A DNA stretch of 64,000 nt, from the NCBI RefSeq assembly GCF_003259315.1, contig NZ_QLLT01000027.1:24301-88300 (forward strand). Reading direction: 5' to 3'. Both the position numbers and the translations under genes were made by a program. Numbering within the stretch: the stretch's first letter is position 1; each line of letters begins with the position of its first letter. This stretch comes from Kitasatospora sp. SolWspMP-SS2h. Lineage in GTDB: Bacteria; Actinomycetota; Actinomycetes; Streptomycetales; Streptomycetaceae. This document shows positions 1-8,708 of this stretch, in pieces. The notes under the pieces were generated by a model. That model was not told the origin of the DNA. It saw only the letters and a list, made by a program, of their open reading frames with translations, and did no database searches.

Positions 1-257
1 TCGCAGGCCGCCATGCCCGCTTCGATCTCGGCGGCCCAGAGCGGGAGGTCGACCGTGCAGAGCGCTTCCACCAGCTCGGACTTGGAGCGGAAGTACTCGT
101 ACACCGAGGAGCGCGCGAGACCGGCGCGCGCCGCGAGCGCGCCGAAGCTCAGCGCCTCCCGGCCGCCCTCCGCCAGCAGGACGCGTGCGGCGTCCAGCAG
201 CGCTGCCTGCTGCAACTGTCGATGCTCGGCCACCGTGGCCGCCCGGATTTTCGGCAC
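1..257 (-). CDS. TetR-family transcriptional regulator, N-terminal part only
   Basis: The visible 85 residues form a TetR-type DNA-binding domain: a helix-turn-helix with the typical core AARAGLARSSVYEYFRSKSEL, in which the recognition helix ends in VYEYF. The rest, including the ligand-binding domain, lies beyond the left window edge. The GTG at 257 is the most upstream possible start because an in-frame TAG lies four codons before it; a Shine-Dalgarno is weak. The ligand and targets cannot be inferred. It is transcribed away from whiG's 3' end in the same direction, with about 150 bases of non-coding sequence between them. Confidence 0.8.
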   Translation of the reverse strand, partial: MPKIRAATVAEHRQLQQAALLDAARVLLAEGGREALSFGALAARAGLARSSVYEYFRSKSELVEALCTVDLPLWAAEIEAGMAAC

Positions 258-408
258 GGACCAACTCTACGGACGCCGACGACCGGCGGACACGACATCA
301 CGTACCCGCCGGCCACCACGCGCCGCTCCACGCCCGTCACGTCCCGTCGCACCCCCGTCCCGCACCGACCGGCCCCGGCGGGGCCCGACTCCCCGCGCCG
401 GGCCCCGC

Positions 409-2208
409 TCACCGGGCGTCGGACATCTTCGCCCGCAGTTGCAGCACCGACTTGGTGTGGATCTGGCTGACCCTGCTCTCCGTCACCCCGAGCACCTGGC
501 CGATCTCCGCCAGCGTCAGGCCCTCGTAGTAGTAGAGCGTCACGACGGTCTTCTCCCGCTCGGGGAGGGTGTTGACCGCCGAGGCGAGCAGCCGGCGCAG
601 CTCGCGGTCCTCGGCGATCTCGACCGGGTTGTCCGCGCCGCTGTCCGGCAGCGTCTCCATCAGGGTCAGCCGGTCGCCGCCCTCGCCCGCCGAGTGCAGC
701 AGTTCGTCCAGCGCCACCACGTTGGCCAGCGACAACTGGCTGAAAATGGTGTGCAGGTCGTCCAGCGAGATGCCCATCTCCGCCGCGACCTCGGGGTCGT
801 GCGGAGACCGCCGCAGCCGGGCTTCCAGCGTGGCGTAGGCCCGCTCGACGGCCTTGGCCTTCTGCCGGACCGACCTGGGGATCCAGTCCAGCGCCCGCAG
901 TTCGTCGATGATCGCACCGCGGATCCGACTGATCGCGTAGGTCTCGAACTTGATCGCCCGGTCGATGTCGAACTTCTCGATGGCGTCGATCAGCCCGAAC
1001 ACCCCGGAGGAGACGAAGTCCGCCTGCTCCACGTTGGCCGGCAGCCCGACCCCGACCCGGCCCGCCACGTACTTCACCAGCGGCGAGTAGTGCAGGATCA
1101 GCTGGTCCCGGAGCCCGTGGTCGCCGGTGTCCTTGTACGAGCGCCACAGCGCCTGCAACGCCGACTGGTCGGCGTCCTTCGGCCGGTCGCCGCCCCTGCC
1201 CTCGTCCGCCGCACCGCCGCGCGCGCCGACGGCCGCGTCCGCTGCCGAAGCGGGTGCCGCAGTCGGCGCCGCAGCCGGTGCGGGCACCGTCGCACCGGCC
1301 CGCACACCCGTCCCCGCGCCCGCCCCGCCGCCGCCCGGCGCGCCCCGGTGGCCGCCGCTCTTCGCGGACGCCTCCTCGACCGGCCGCGCCGCGACCGCGC
1401 CGTCGACTCCGTCCGGAGCCGCAGGCCGGGTCGGCGTCGCCGCTGGTCCGGAAGCCGGAGCCGAACCCAGGGCCGGGCCCGGGGCCGGAGCGGGCAGTGG
1501 CACCGACGGTGGCGCGCCCTGCCCGGTGGCCGGGCGCTCACCGAGGTTCCGGTCCGGGGGTTCCGGCGAGCGCGCGGGTGGCGGTCCGCCCGCCTGCCTG
1601 CGGACCTGGGCGCTGCGGACGGACGAGTCCTTCGCCTTCGCCCGCGCGCCCCGCTTGGCCTGACCGCGCGCCGGCCGCCCGGCTCCGGACGGAGGCTGGG
1701 GCGAGACCGGGGGCTCGGCGGTGGCCGGTCCGGAACGCGACCCGTCGACGCCCCACTCTCCACCGCCTCGCTCTGCCCCATCCTGTCCGCCACCGCCCGG
1801 AGCACCGCTGCCCGGGGCACGGCCCGGCTGTCCGCCGCCGCCCGGGACGCCACCGGTCTGACCGGCACCGCCCTGGCCGCCGACCTTGACGCTCCTGGTC
1901 TTGGGACCGGCGGACTTGGCACCCGTGGACTTGGTGCCGCCCGCCATGGCCGGTCCGATCGTTCGGGCGCCCGCGCCGGTCACCGCACCGGTGTCCTCGG
2001 CCCCGAGCGACCGCGGCTTCGCCGCCGCGCCGGGCGGTGCCACCTGTGGGCAGGGCAGCACCTGGCCTGGCCGGTCGGCCGGTGAGCGCACCGGGCCGGG
2101 CCGGGCCGCGGGCCCCGTCGGGGCCGGTGGGCGCGGGAGGGACGAGGACGGGACGGGACGGGCCTGGGGCGGTGGGGTCGCGGCCGAGGTGCTGCCCGGC
2201 CTCGTCAT
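409..2208 (-). CDS. whiG: RNA polymerase sigma factor WhiG (FliA-type) with very long N-terminal extension
   Basis: Sigma factor of the FliA/WhiG class that switches on early sporulation genes in aerial hyphae. The C-terminal ~250 residues carry sigma regions 2-4: region 2 with HYSPLVKYVAGRV and DLRALDW-like ELRALDWIPRSVRQKAK, and region 4 ending in VTESRVSQIHTKSVLQLRAK. Known WhiG proteins are about 280 residues. Here the frame stays open far upstream and is rich in Pro, Ala and Gly with a Lys/Ser/Thr patch. I chose the ATG at 2208 because GGGAG sits 8 bases upstream and codons downstream keep G/C third positions; ATG at 1947 and ATG at 2355 are alternatives. In the family, WhiG is held by the anti-sigma RsiG with c-di-GMP; rsiG is not in this window. 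Confidence 0.88.
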   Translation of the reverse strand: MTRPGSTSAATPPPQARPVPSSSLPRPPAPTGPAARPGPVRSPADRPGQVLPCPQVAPPGAAAKPRSLGAEDTGAVTGAGARTIGPAMAGGTKSTGAKSAGPKTRSVKVGGQGGAGQTGGVPGGGGQPGRAPGSGAPGGGGQDGAERGGGEWGVDGSRSGPATAEPPVSPQPPSGAGRPARGQAKRGARAKAKDSSVRSAQVRRQAGGPPPARSPEPPDRNLGERPATGQGAPPSVPLPAPAPGPALGSAPASGPAATPTRPAAPDGVDGAVAARPVEEASAKSGGHRGAPGGGGAGAGTGVRAGATVPAPAAAPTAAPASAADAAVGARGGAADEGRGGDRPKDADQSALQALWRSYKDTGDHGLRDQLILHYSPLVKYVAGRVGVGLPANVEQADFVSSGVFGLIDAIEKFDIDRAIKFETYAISRIRGAIIDELRALDWIPRSVRQKAKAVERAYATLEARLRRSPHDPEVAAEMGISLDDLHTIFSQLSLANVVALDELLHSAGEGGDRLTLMETLPDSGADNPVEIAEDRELRRLLASAVNTLPEREKTVVTLYYYEGLTLAEIGQVLGVTESRVSQIHTKSVLQLRAKMSDAR

Positions 2209-2691
2209 TCCCACGACTCCCGAGGATCTGGGCCGCAGTTCCGCGGTGCTGTGGTTCTCGGCCCCCGTCCCGTCCGGGGACCGACCGTCACCGGTCACCC
2301 TGTGTCCGGGAATGTGAGTGGGCATGCGTTGGTTTGCGCCGTTCTGCCGAGTCATGTGCTGATAGGGACGCCATGAGCGAGCGTAGCGTGACCGAGTCGC
2401 TGCACAGTGCTACCGCCACTCGGGCGTCGCCCGATCCGGTGGCAGCAAAGGGCGGCACCGGCGCGTCGCGGGCGGGTCTCCGGCGCGCCCCGGACCCTCC
2501 CCGCCCGGCCGGCCCGTCGACCGGCACGGACCTGCGCGCCACCTCCGGACGACCCGGCCCCGGCCCCCGGCGCGGCGCTCCGACCGAACCGGCCGGTCCG
2601 CCATCGTCCCTCAACTCGCCCCGCATCACCTCCTGTTGACCGATTGACCCGCTCGGAACCCCGCAGCCTGTCCGGCTCTGCCCGGATGCGA
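2209..2691. other. Intergenic region between dprA and whiG
   Basis: About 480 bases without a convincing gene. On the minus strand, AGGAGG lies around 2630 but only two bases before an ATG, too close for normal initiation, and the frames that follow have poor third-position bias. The region close to 2355 has more A/T in the third position than the whiG frame below 2208, which supports a start at 2208 or later. It probably holds the whiG promoter. Confidence 0.4.
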
Positions 2692-4278
2692 TCACTTCCG
2701 ACGCACCAGCCTCCAATGCGCTCCGTGTCGCTCCACGAAGCCGAGCGAACTCAGTTCGTGGAGGTGCTGGACGGTGGTGGCCTCGGAGAGCGCCGCGTAG
2801 TGGGCGAGTCGCTGGACCGGCGCGCCGTCCGCGCTCGCCGGGACGGCTTCCAGGACCCGGGCCACCGGTGGTTCCAGCGCGTCCCGCGGCAGGATCGGGC
2901 CGACCCGCTCCGGCGCCAGGTCGGACCCGATGGCGCCGATCAGCTCGCCCACCTCGGCGCCGCTGGTGACCATGGTGGCCGCCCCGTTTCTGATCAACGT
3001 GTGGACGCCTGCCGAGAGTTCGGAGGTGATCGGGCCGGGGATGCCCATGGTGTGCCGGTTGAGGTCGCGGGCCCGCCGCGCGGTGCTGAGCGCGCCGCTG
3101 CGCGGTGCGGCCTCGACCACCACCGTGCCGCGGGTGAGCGCCGCTATCACCCGGTTCCGCAGCACGAACCTGAACCGGGTCGGGTTCATCCCGAGCGCCA
3201 GCTCGCTCACCAGCAGCCCGTCCCGGCCGATCCGTTCGATCAGCGGCTCGTTCCCGCGCGGGTAGCAGATGTCGACGCCGCTGGCGAGCACGGCGATCGT
3301 CATTCCGTTGACCGCCAGCGCCCCGAGATGCGCGGCGGTGTCCACCCCGTACGCCGCCCCGGACACCACCACCCAGCCTCGCTCGGCCAGTTCGGAACCG
3401 AGCTGACCGGCGACGTGGCGCCCGTACGCGGTGCAGGCCCGCGACCCGACGACGGCGACCGACCGCAGCGCGAGCAGGCGCAGCGACGGCAGCCGCTGTG
3501 ACGGCAGGCCGCGGACCCACAGCCCGATCGGGCGGCTGTCGCCGAGGTCGTCGAGTTGGGAGGGCCACTCGCTGTCGCCCGGAATGATGAACCTCCCACC
3601 GAGTTTGGCGATCCGCTCCAGGTCGGTGACCGGGTTGAACTTCCGCAGCCTCTCCTGGTAGGCGGTGATCCGGTCAGCGCCGAGCCCCAGCCGGTTCGCG
3701 GGTGCCCCTTCGTAGAACCCCTGGACCAGGCCCACCACGCCGTGCCGTTGGACGGCTCGGCCGATCGCGGCGTCGCCCGGTTCGATCAATCGGGTGAGCG
3801 CCGCCCGGGAGATCCGCTCGGGCTCGGGCGGATCGGACGGGACCGTCGGCGCGGCCCAGGCCGTGGGCCGGATGGCCCGGTGCTCGACCCGCGCGGTCCC
3901 GGCGGGGAGGGCGCGCTCGGTAGCCGCGACCGGCGGTGCGCGGTGCACGGCCCCGGGCCGGTCCGCAGCAGTCGGAGGCGGAAGCGGAAATGAAGCCGGA
4001 GTCGGAGTCGGAGTCATGGTGCCGGAGCCGTCGGCTCCCGGGGCGGTCCGGGCCGGTTCCGGCGGTCCGTGGCGTACGCGGTGCACCGCCGGTGGATCGC
4101 CGCCACGGACCGGCTGCCGGAGTCGTTCGCCCCCGTTGCACGCCGTGCGGGTGCCGGCCTGGTCGGCGACGGTGTCGGGGGGATGGGGCAGGCCGTGGCC
4201 GGGGCGACCAGGTGTCCCGCCCGCCCCGGTGCCGTCCGGGAGTCGCCAGTGGTCGCGGGGTACGGGATGTGCGGTCAT
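2692..4278 (-). CDS. dprA: DNA-processing protein DprA
   Basis: DprA/Smf family protein that binds single-stranded DNA and loads RecA during uptake or repair of incoming DNA. The Rossmann-like core shows VAVVGSRACTAYGR, SGAAYGVDTAAH, LASGVDICYPRGNEPL and the family motif around RFVLRNRVIAALT, followed by a C-terminal winged-helix segment (LHELSSLGFVERHGAHWRLV). At 528 residues it is longer than the usual 290-400; the first ~130 residues are Pro/Ala/Thr-rich. The ATG at 4278 has AAGG seven bases upstream; ATG at 4017 is an alternative start. It follows comM and yraN in the same direction, the usual actinobacterial trio. Confidence 0.93.
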   Translation of the reverse strand: MTAHPVPRDHWRLPDGTGAGGTPGRPGHGLPHPPDTVADQAGTRTACNGGERLRQPVRGGDPPAVHRVRHGPPEPARTAPGADGSGTMTPTPTPASFPLPPPTAADRPGAVHRAPPVAATERALPAGTARVEHRAIRPTAWAAPTVPSDPPEPERISRAALTRLIEPGDAAIGRAVQRHGVVGLVQGFYEGAPANRLGLGADRITAYQERLRKFNPVTDLERIAKLGGRFIIPGDSEWPSQLDDLGDSRPIGLWVRGLPSQRLPSLRLLALRSVAVVGSRACTAYGRHVAGQLGSELAERGWVVVSGAAYGVDTAAHLGALAVNGMTIAVLASGVDICYPRGNEPLIERIGRDGLLVSELALGMNPTRFRFVLRNRVIAALTRGTVVVEAAPRSGALSTARRARDLNRHTMGIPGPITSELSAGVHTLIRNGAATMVTSGAEVGELIGAIGSDLAPERVGPILPRDALEPPVARVLEAVPASADGAPVQRLAHYAALSEATTVQHLHELSSLGFVERHGAHWRLVRRK

Positions 4279-4297
4279 CGGCGCGCCTTCTGTCTGT

Positions 4298-4335
4298 GCC
4301 GTGCTCTGTCTCTGCGGTGCTCTGTCTCTGCCGTA
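4298..4335. repeat. Short tandem repeat, 16-base unit, upstream of dprA
   Basis: Two adjacent 16-base units of the form GCSGTGCTCTGTCTCT (4298-4313 and 4314-4329) followed by a partial third. They sit in the 140-base gap between the comM stop and the dprA start, so would lie in the dprA leader. No function is evident. Confidence 0.6.
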
Positions 4336-4418
4336 CTGGGTGGCCGAAGGGACGATCCGCCCGTCGGCCGGGTCCGCTCCGCTGCCGGGGTCTTGCCACC
4401 CCGGCAGGTGAGGCCGGG

Positions 4419-6092
4419 TCAGGACGCGTCTCCCGGGTCGGGGTCCGCGTCCGTGCCCGCGTCGGCGTACGGGTAGCGCGGGTCGTTCCTGCGGTCGGTC
4501 GGGCGGAGGACGCGCTGGACCCCGGTGCGGAGGGTGAGCGCGGTCTGGACGTCGGACCGGTTCGGGCAGTTCCGGCCGGCCAGGTCGGCGACCGTCCAGG
4601 CCACCCGCAGGACGCGGTCGAGGCCGCGCGCGGTGAGCAGGCCCCGGTCGAGGTCACGTTCGGCGTCGGCCAGCGATCCAGGTGCGAGTTGCCAGCGCGT
4701 GCGCAGTTCGTGCCCGGGCACTTCGGCGTTGGTCCGCCACGGGGTGTCGACGAGGCGAGCGGCGGCCCGCGCCCGGGCCTCCCGCACGCGTGCCGCGACC
4801 GTCGCCGTGCTCTCGGCCCTTCCGCCTCGCTGCATCAGCTCGGCCTTGGTGACTCCGGCAACCTGCACCTGGAGGTCCACCCGGTCCAGCAGCGGACCGG
4901 ACAGCCTGGCCTGGTAGCGGTTGACCATGACGGGGGTGCATTCGCATCCTTCTCCTCTCAGTGAATAGCGGCCGCAGGGGCAGGGGTTGGCGGCCAGGCA
5001 GAGCAGGAAGCGGGCGGGCAACCGCATCGAGCCCGCGGCTCTGGCGATCATCACCTCCCCCGACTCCAGGGGTTGGCGCAGCGCGTCGAGGACCCGGACC
5101 GGGAATTCGGGCGCCTCGTCGAGGAACAGCACGCCGCGGTGGGCGAGGGAGACGGCCCCGGGCCTGGGCAGTCCCGTTCCGCCGCCGATGATGGCGGGCA
5201 TGGTCGTCGAGTGGTGCGGGGCGCAGTAGGGCGGGGTGTCGATCAGGGGACGGTCGGATGGGAGCAGGCCGGCCACGGAGTGGATCGCGGTCACTTCGAG
5301 GGCTTCGGCGGAGGTGAGCGGTGGGAGCAGGGCCGGGAGCCGTTCGGCCAGCATCGTCTTGCCGGCTCCCGGTGGGCCCTTCAGGTAGAGGTGGTGACCG
5401 CCCGCTGCGGCGATCTCCAGGGCTTGGCGGGCCTCGTACTGCCCGGCCACGTCGGCGAGGTCGGGGCGGAGGGCCGGTTCGGAGGTGAGGTCGCGGACGC
5501 CGAGGCCGGGCAGCAGCAGTCCGGCGAACGAGGAGTCGGGGCGGCCGTTGGACGGGTCGGGCGGTTCGTCGGGGACGGGGGCGTTGGTGAGGATCGCGAT
5601 GAGCTGGCGCAGGCTGCGCACTCCGAGGACGGAGACGCCGGGCACCAGTTTCGCTTCGGCGGCGGTCTGCTCGGCGACCACGATCTGCCGGTAGCCGGCG
5701 TCGGCCGCCGCCAGTACTGCGGGCAGGACTCCGCGTACCGGGCGCACCCGGCCGTCCAGTCCGAGCTCTCCGATGATCAGCAGGCCGTCGATCGACGCGG
5801 GGTCGAGTCGTTCGGCGGCTGCCAGGACGGCGCAGGCCACCGCCAGGTCGTACCCGCTGCCGCTCTTGGGTACGGAGGCCGGGGTGAGGCCCACGGTGAG
5901 TTTCCGCAGCGGCCATTTCTCTCCACTGTTGGACACGGCGGCGCGGACCCGGTCGCGGGCTTCCAGGAGGGCCTTGTCGGCGAGGCCCACCAGGCTGAAG
6001 GCCGCGAGTCCGGGTTCGAGGTCGGCCTGGACCTCGACCACGACGCCGTCCACGCCGACCAGGGCGACCGAGCAGGTGCGGGCGAAGGCCAT
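4419..6092 (-). CDS. YifB/ComM-family Mg-chelatase-like AAA+ ATPase
   Basis: A 557-residue AAA+ helicase-like protein of the YifB/ComM family; ComM of Gram-negative bacteria is a branch-migration helicase in natural transformation. The N-terminal half has the LonC-like fold (LTVGLTPASVPKSGSGYDLAVA); the centre has the Walker A GPPGAGKT and the Walker B-like VLFLDEAPEF; a Cys-rich stretch (NPCPCGRYSLRGEGCEC) is typical. The start ATG directly abuts the yraN stop codon (no intervening base), so translation is probably coupled. With dprA next door, a role in processing incoming or damaged DNA is likely, though streptomycetes are not known to be naturally competent. Confidence 0.93.
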   Translation of the reverse strand: MAFARTCSVALVGVDGVVVEVQADLEPGLAAFSLVGLADKALLEARDRVRAAVSNSGEKWPLRKLTVGLTPASVPKSGSGYDLAVACAVLAAAERLDPASIDGLLIIGELGLDGRVRPVRGVLPAVLAAADAGYRQIVVAEQTAAEAKLVPGVSVLGVRSLRQLIAILTNAPVPDEPPDPSNGRPDSSFAGLLLPGLGVRDLTSEPALRPDLADVAGQYEARQALEIAAAGGHHLYLKGPPGAGKTMLAERLPALLPPLTSAEALEVTAIHSVAGLLPSDRPLIDTPPYCAPHHSTTMPAIIGGGTGLPRPGAVSLAHRGVLFLDEAPEFPVRVLDALRQPLESGEVMIARAAGSMRLPARFLLCLAANPCPCGRYSLRGEGCECTPVMVNRYQARLSGPLLDRVDLQVQVAGVTKAELMQRGGRAESTATVAARVREARARAAARLVDTPWRTNAEVPGHELRTRWQLAPGSLADAERDLDRGLLTARGLDRVLRVAWTVADLAGRNCPNRSDVQTALTLRTGVQRVLRPTDRRNDPRYPYADAGTDADPDPGDAS

Positions 6093-6554
6093 TCACACCG
6101 CCCCGCGCAGGTGCTCGACCGCGGCCGCGCCCCGGCGGGGGTTGACCACGGCGACCAGGTCGATGCGGATGCCGCCGGGCGGCGGCGGGGCCGGCCCGCC
6201 GCTCTCCGCGTCGGGCTGCGGGTCGGCGCCCCCGGCCCGTTCGACGGCGAGCACGAGTCGGGAGAAGTGCACCGGCCAGCGTTCGGCGAGCCAGCGCTCG
6301 GCGAGGTGGCGCAACCGGTCGGCCTTGGTCCGGTCGATCGCCTCGGCGGGCTGTTGGAAGCCCCGCTCGGAGCGGGTCTTCACCTCGCAGATCGCGAGGG
6401 TGTCCCCGTCGAGCGCGACGATGTCGAGCTCGCCGCCGGCGCAGCGCCAGTTGCGTTCCAGGATGTACAGGCCGTCCTCGGCGAGCCGGCGGGCGGCGAC
6501 CTCCTCGCCGTAGCGTCCGAGGCCGTTGGTGGAAATCTTGTTGGGATTCTGCAC
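6093..6554 (-). CDS. YraN family endonuclease-like protein (UPF0102)
   Basis: About 153 residues with the conserved UPF0102 core: GRYGEEVAARRLAEDG, NWRCAGGELDIV and ICEVKTRS. The acidic and Lys residues in GELDI...EVKTR match the restriction-endonuclease-like active site of this family (Holliday-junction-resolvase relatives); biochemical function is not established. I chose the GTG at 6554 because GGAGG lies eight bases before it; the GTG at 6563 is too close to that ribosome binding site. The linker near residue 110-125 is Pro-rich. It is the first gene of yraN-comM-dprA. Confidence 0.9.
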   Translation of the reverse strand: MQNPNKISTNGLGRYGEEVAARRLAEDGLYILERNWRCAGGELDIVALDGDTLAICEVKTRSERGFQQPAEAIDRTKADRLRHLAERWLAERWPVHFSRLVLAVERAGGADPQPDAESGGPAPPPPGGIRIDLVAVVNPRRGAAAVEHLRGAV

Positions 6555-6618
6555 GGCAATCACCTCCGGCCGGAAGGTTGCCGTCAGACACCGGGGGCGG
6601 GCCAGCGGGATCGCCAGA

Positions 6619-6647
6619 CCTGTGGATAACCCGGGCCTGTGGATAAC
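6619..6647 (-). promoter_or_regulatory. Two perfect DnaA-box-like 9-mers
   Basis: Reading the minus strand, TTATCCACA occurs at 6621-6629 and again at 6638-6646, each inside the 12-base direct repeat CCTGTGGATAAC of the plus strand (6619-6630, 6636-6647), 17 bases apart. TTATCCACA is the canonical DnaA box; streptomycete boxes favour TTGTCCACA. The pair lies upstream of yraN in an otherwise GC-rich gap, far from any origin-type gene set. Confidence 0.55.
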
Positions 6648-6840
6648 TCAGGTCACCCGTTCGAGCGACAAATCGAAAAATGCGCTGGACAGTGCTCGAT
6701 CAGCGCGGCCAGTCTCGGTGGCCCGGGCACCGCCGCAGCTCACCGAGGTGCGACGGCCCTGGCCAGGAGGGCACGGTCGGCCGTGCCGTCCCCGCCGGGT
6801 ACCGGGCCCGAGGGAGACCGGCCGCCAGGCCGCGGGGTGG

Positions 6841-7167
6841 TCAGTTCCCGAAGGCGGAGTCGTCCGAGGGCAGCTCAAGATCGCTCTTGGCCAGCTCCTC
6901 GATGTTCACGTCCTTGAACGTCAGCACACGGACCTTCCGGACGAACCGGGCCGGTCGGTACATGTCCCAGACCCAGGCATCCGCCATCGACACTTCGAAG
7001 AACACCTCGCCCTGCACGGAGTGCACCTGGAGGTCGTAGTCGTTCGTCAGGTAGAAGCGACGCTCGGTCTCGATCACGTACTTGAACAGGCCGACGACAT
7101 CCCGGTACTCCCGGTAGAGCTTCAGCTCCATCTCGGTCTCGTACTTCTCGAGGTCTTCGGCACTCAT
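6841..7167 (-). CDS. Conserved actinobacterial protein, DUF2469 family
   Basis: A 108-residue acidic protein (MSAEDLEKYETEMELKLYRE...) that matches the highly conserved DUF2469 family found across actinobacteria, always near yraN and ribonuclease or ribosomal genes. It has no signal peptide, membrane segment or catalytic motif that I can see. The ATG at 7167 has GAGGGG nine bases upstream. Its role is unknown; conservation and neighbours suggest a housekeeping function. The nearly 290-base gap downstream holds the DnaA-box pair and the yraN leader. Confidence 0.9.
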   Translation of the reverse strand: MSAEDLEKYETEMELKLYREYRDVVGLFKYVIETERRFYLTNDYDLQVHSVQGEVFFEVSMADAWVWDMYRPARFVRKVRVLTFKDVNIEELAKSDLELPSDDSAFGN

Positions 7168-7223
7168 TCCAAGCGTCCCCTCACTCGTCACGTCCACCCC
7201 ATTGTGGACCACCGGACCCGCAC

Positions 7224-7697
7224 TCAGAGCCTTACTGGTGGTTCTGGCGGGCCTTCGGTCAGAACCCGTTCCACCAGTTCGGCCAGTCCGCGCGGGTGGA
7301 CGGTCTCCCCGGTGGTCCTCAACTCGTCCGGCGTCCACCAGCGGACGGCCAGCAACAGCGCGTGCTCGTCCGCTCCACCCTCCGTCAGTGACACCGCGGT
7401 CCGTGTGGTGCGGGCCAGCCGGAACCACTGCTCCTGTCGGTACTCCCTGCCCCGGAAGGAGAACTCCGCCGTGCCGTACCCGACCAGCGGTCCCCAGTCC
7501 ACGTCCGTCAGCCCGATCTCCTCGGCCAGCTCGCGCCGGGCCGCCGCGGCCGGGCTCTCGCCCGGCTCGATGCCGCCACCGGGCGTGATCCACCAGGTGG
7601 TCCCCGGCGCGGCCGGGTCCGTCCCGCGCAGCAGCAGGACGCGCCCGTCCGGGTCCAGCAGCAGTACCCGAACGGCTCGGCGGTGCTCGACGGCCAT
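7224..7697 (-). CDS. NUDIX hydrolase
   Basis: A 157-residue NUDIX protein. The Nudix box is complete: GGGIEPGESPAAAARRELAE followed by EIGL, giving G-x5-E-x7-RE-x2-EE-x-G. The N-terminus (RRAVRVLLLDPDGRVLLLRG) is the first strand pair of the fold. Such enzymes hydrolyse nucleoside diphosphates linked to another moiety; the specific substrate cannot be read here. It sits between the signal peptidase cluster and the DUF2469 gene, same strand, and GGAG lies about nine bases upstream of its ATG. Confidence 0.92.
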   Translation of the reverse strand: MAVEHRRAVRVLLLDPDGRVLLLRGTDPAAPGTTWWITPGGGIEPGESPAAAARRELAEEIGLTDVDWGPLVGYGTAEFSFRGREYRQEQWFRLARTTRTAVSLTEGGADEHALLLAVRWWTPDELRTTGETVHPRGLAELVERVLTEGPPEPPVRL

Positions 7698-7779
7698 CTG
7701 GTTCAGCTCCGTCCTGAGGCGCTGGGCGCGCCTCCTGGCCGGTGGCGGCGCCCGGGCCGGCGCGCCGCCGGCCCCGGAA

Positions 7780-8526
7780 TCAGGTCCTCCGCCGCCGGCC
7801 CCGCAGCCACCGGGTCAGCGAGACCGCCCAGCCCGCCGCGGAGGCCGCCACGATCAACACCGCGCCGCCGACCGCCGTCCAGGCCGCGGGCAGCAGCGGA
7901 CCGGCCCGATGCGCGCCGGGCGCGCCCAACGCGTCGAAGGCCGGGACGCGCCGCTCCAGCGCGGCCCGGGACAGCGGCTGGATCACCGCTTCCACCCTCG
8001 CCTTCACCTCGGAGGCGGGCACCGAACCGAAGGCCACGTCGAGGTGGCTTCGCGAGTCCAGGGAGTTGCCGCGGAAGTCGCCGAGCAGGAACAGCCGCCC
8101 CTCGGGCACCGTGACCGAGAACTCGGTCGTGTTCATCCGGACGGGGGCCAGGTAGGGCTCGGACACCTGGTGCCCGTTGACGGTGATCCGTCCTTCGCGG
8201 TCACCGGAGACGGTGTCGCCGCCGACCGCGACCACGCGTTTCACCAGGGTCGCGTTCCCCCAGTCCTGGTCCTGGAAGACGACGATGTCGCCGCGGCCGG
8301 CGGATTCGCCGGTGCGGGCCAGGACGGTGTCGCCGGACTCCAGGGTCGGGCTCATCGAACCGGTCGGGATCCGGTAGGGCCGGTACTGGACGGCGAGCAC
8401 TCCGAAGCCGCCGACCAGCATCGCGAAGCCGAGCGCGATCACCACGCCCTGCACGATCGACGCGGTGTTCCGGCGGCGGGCCGGTCCGGCCCCGGTGCGC
8501 GGTGTCCGCTCCGCGACGCTGCTCAT
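7780..8526 (-). CDS. sipZ: Type I signal peptidase, SipZ-like
   Basis: A 248-residue membrane serine protease that removes signal peptides from exported proteins on the outer face of the cytoplasmic membrane. A membrane segment spans about residues 23-45; the nucleophile is Ser57 in PTGSMSPTL and the general base Lys96 in LVKRVVAVGGD; box E is LLGDFRGNSLDSRSH. A second hydrophobic segment near residues 213-236 anchors the C-terminus, as recalled for SipZ-type enzymes with two membrane spans. It is the last of four tandem signal peptidase genes. Confidence 0.93.
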   Translation of the reverse strand: MSSVAERTPRTGAGPARRRNTASIVQGVVIALGFAMLVGGFGVLAVQYRPYRIPTGSMSPTLESGDTVLARTGESAGRGDIVVFQDQDWGNATLVKRVVAVGGDTVSGDREGRITVNGHQVSEPYLAPVRMNTTEFSVTVPEGRLFLLGDFRGNSLDSRSHLDVAFGSVPASEVKARVEAVIQPLSRAALERRVPAFDALGAPGAHRAGPLLPAAWTAVGGAVLIVAASAAGWAVSLTRWLRGRRRRT

Positions 8527-8708
8527 CGGTTACGCCCTCTCCTGGTGCTCGGGCGCTCCGGCCGAGCGCTCTCGGCCGGTCCGCCCGCCGCCGGTCGACC
8601 GCCGGCCGGCCGGGGCCGGACAGCGCTGCGGGCCGTGGCACGTGCGAGCAGATTACTCGCCGGTACCACGGCCCGCGCAAGAGGCGTAGCCGACCGATCG
8701 CCCTCCGG

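Noticed and set aside
13..2085. Long plus-strand open frame opposite whiG
   Set aside because: Stop codons are rare in any frame at this G+C; the product is Arg/Pro-rich with no homology pattern, and the minus strand encodes a clear sigma factor.
2372..2639. Plus-strand frame beginning MSERSVTESLHS
   Set aside because: No ribosome binding site, weak third-position bias, no recognisable product; probably promoter/leader DNA of whiG.
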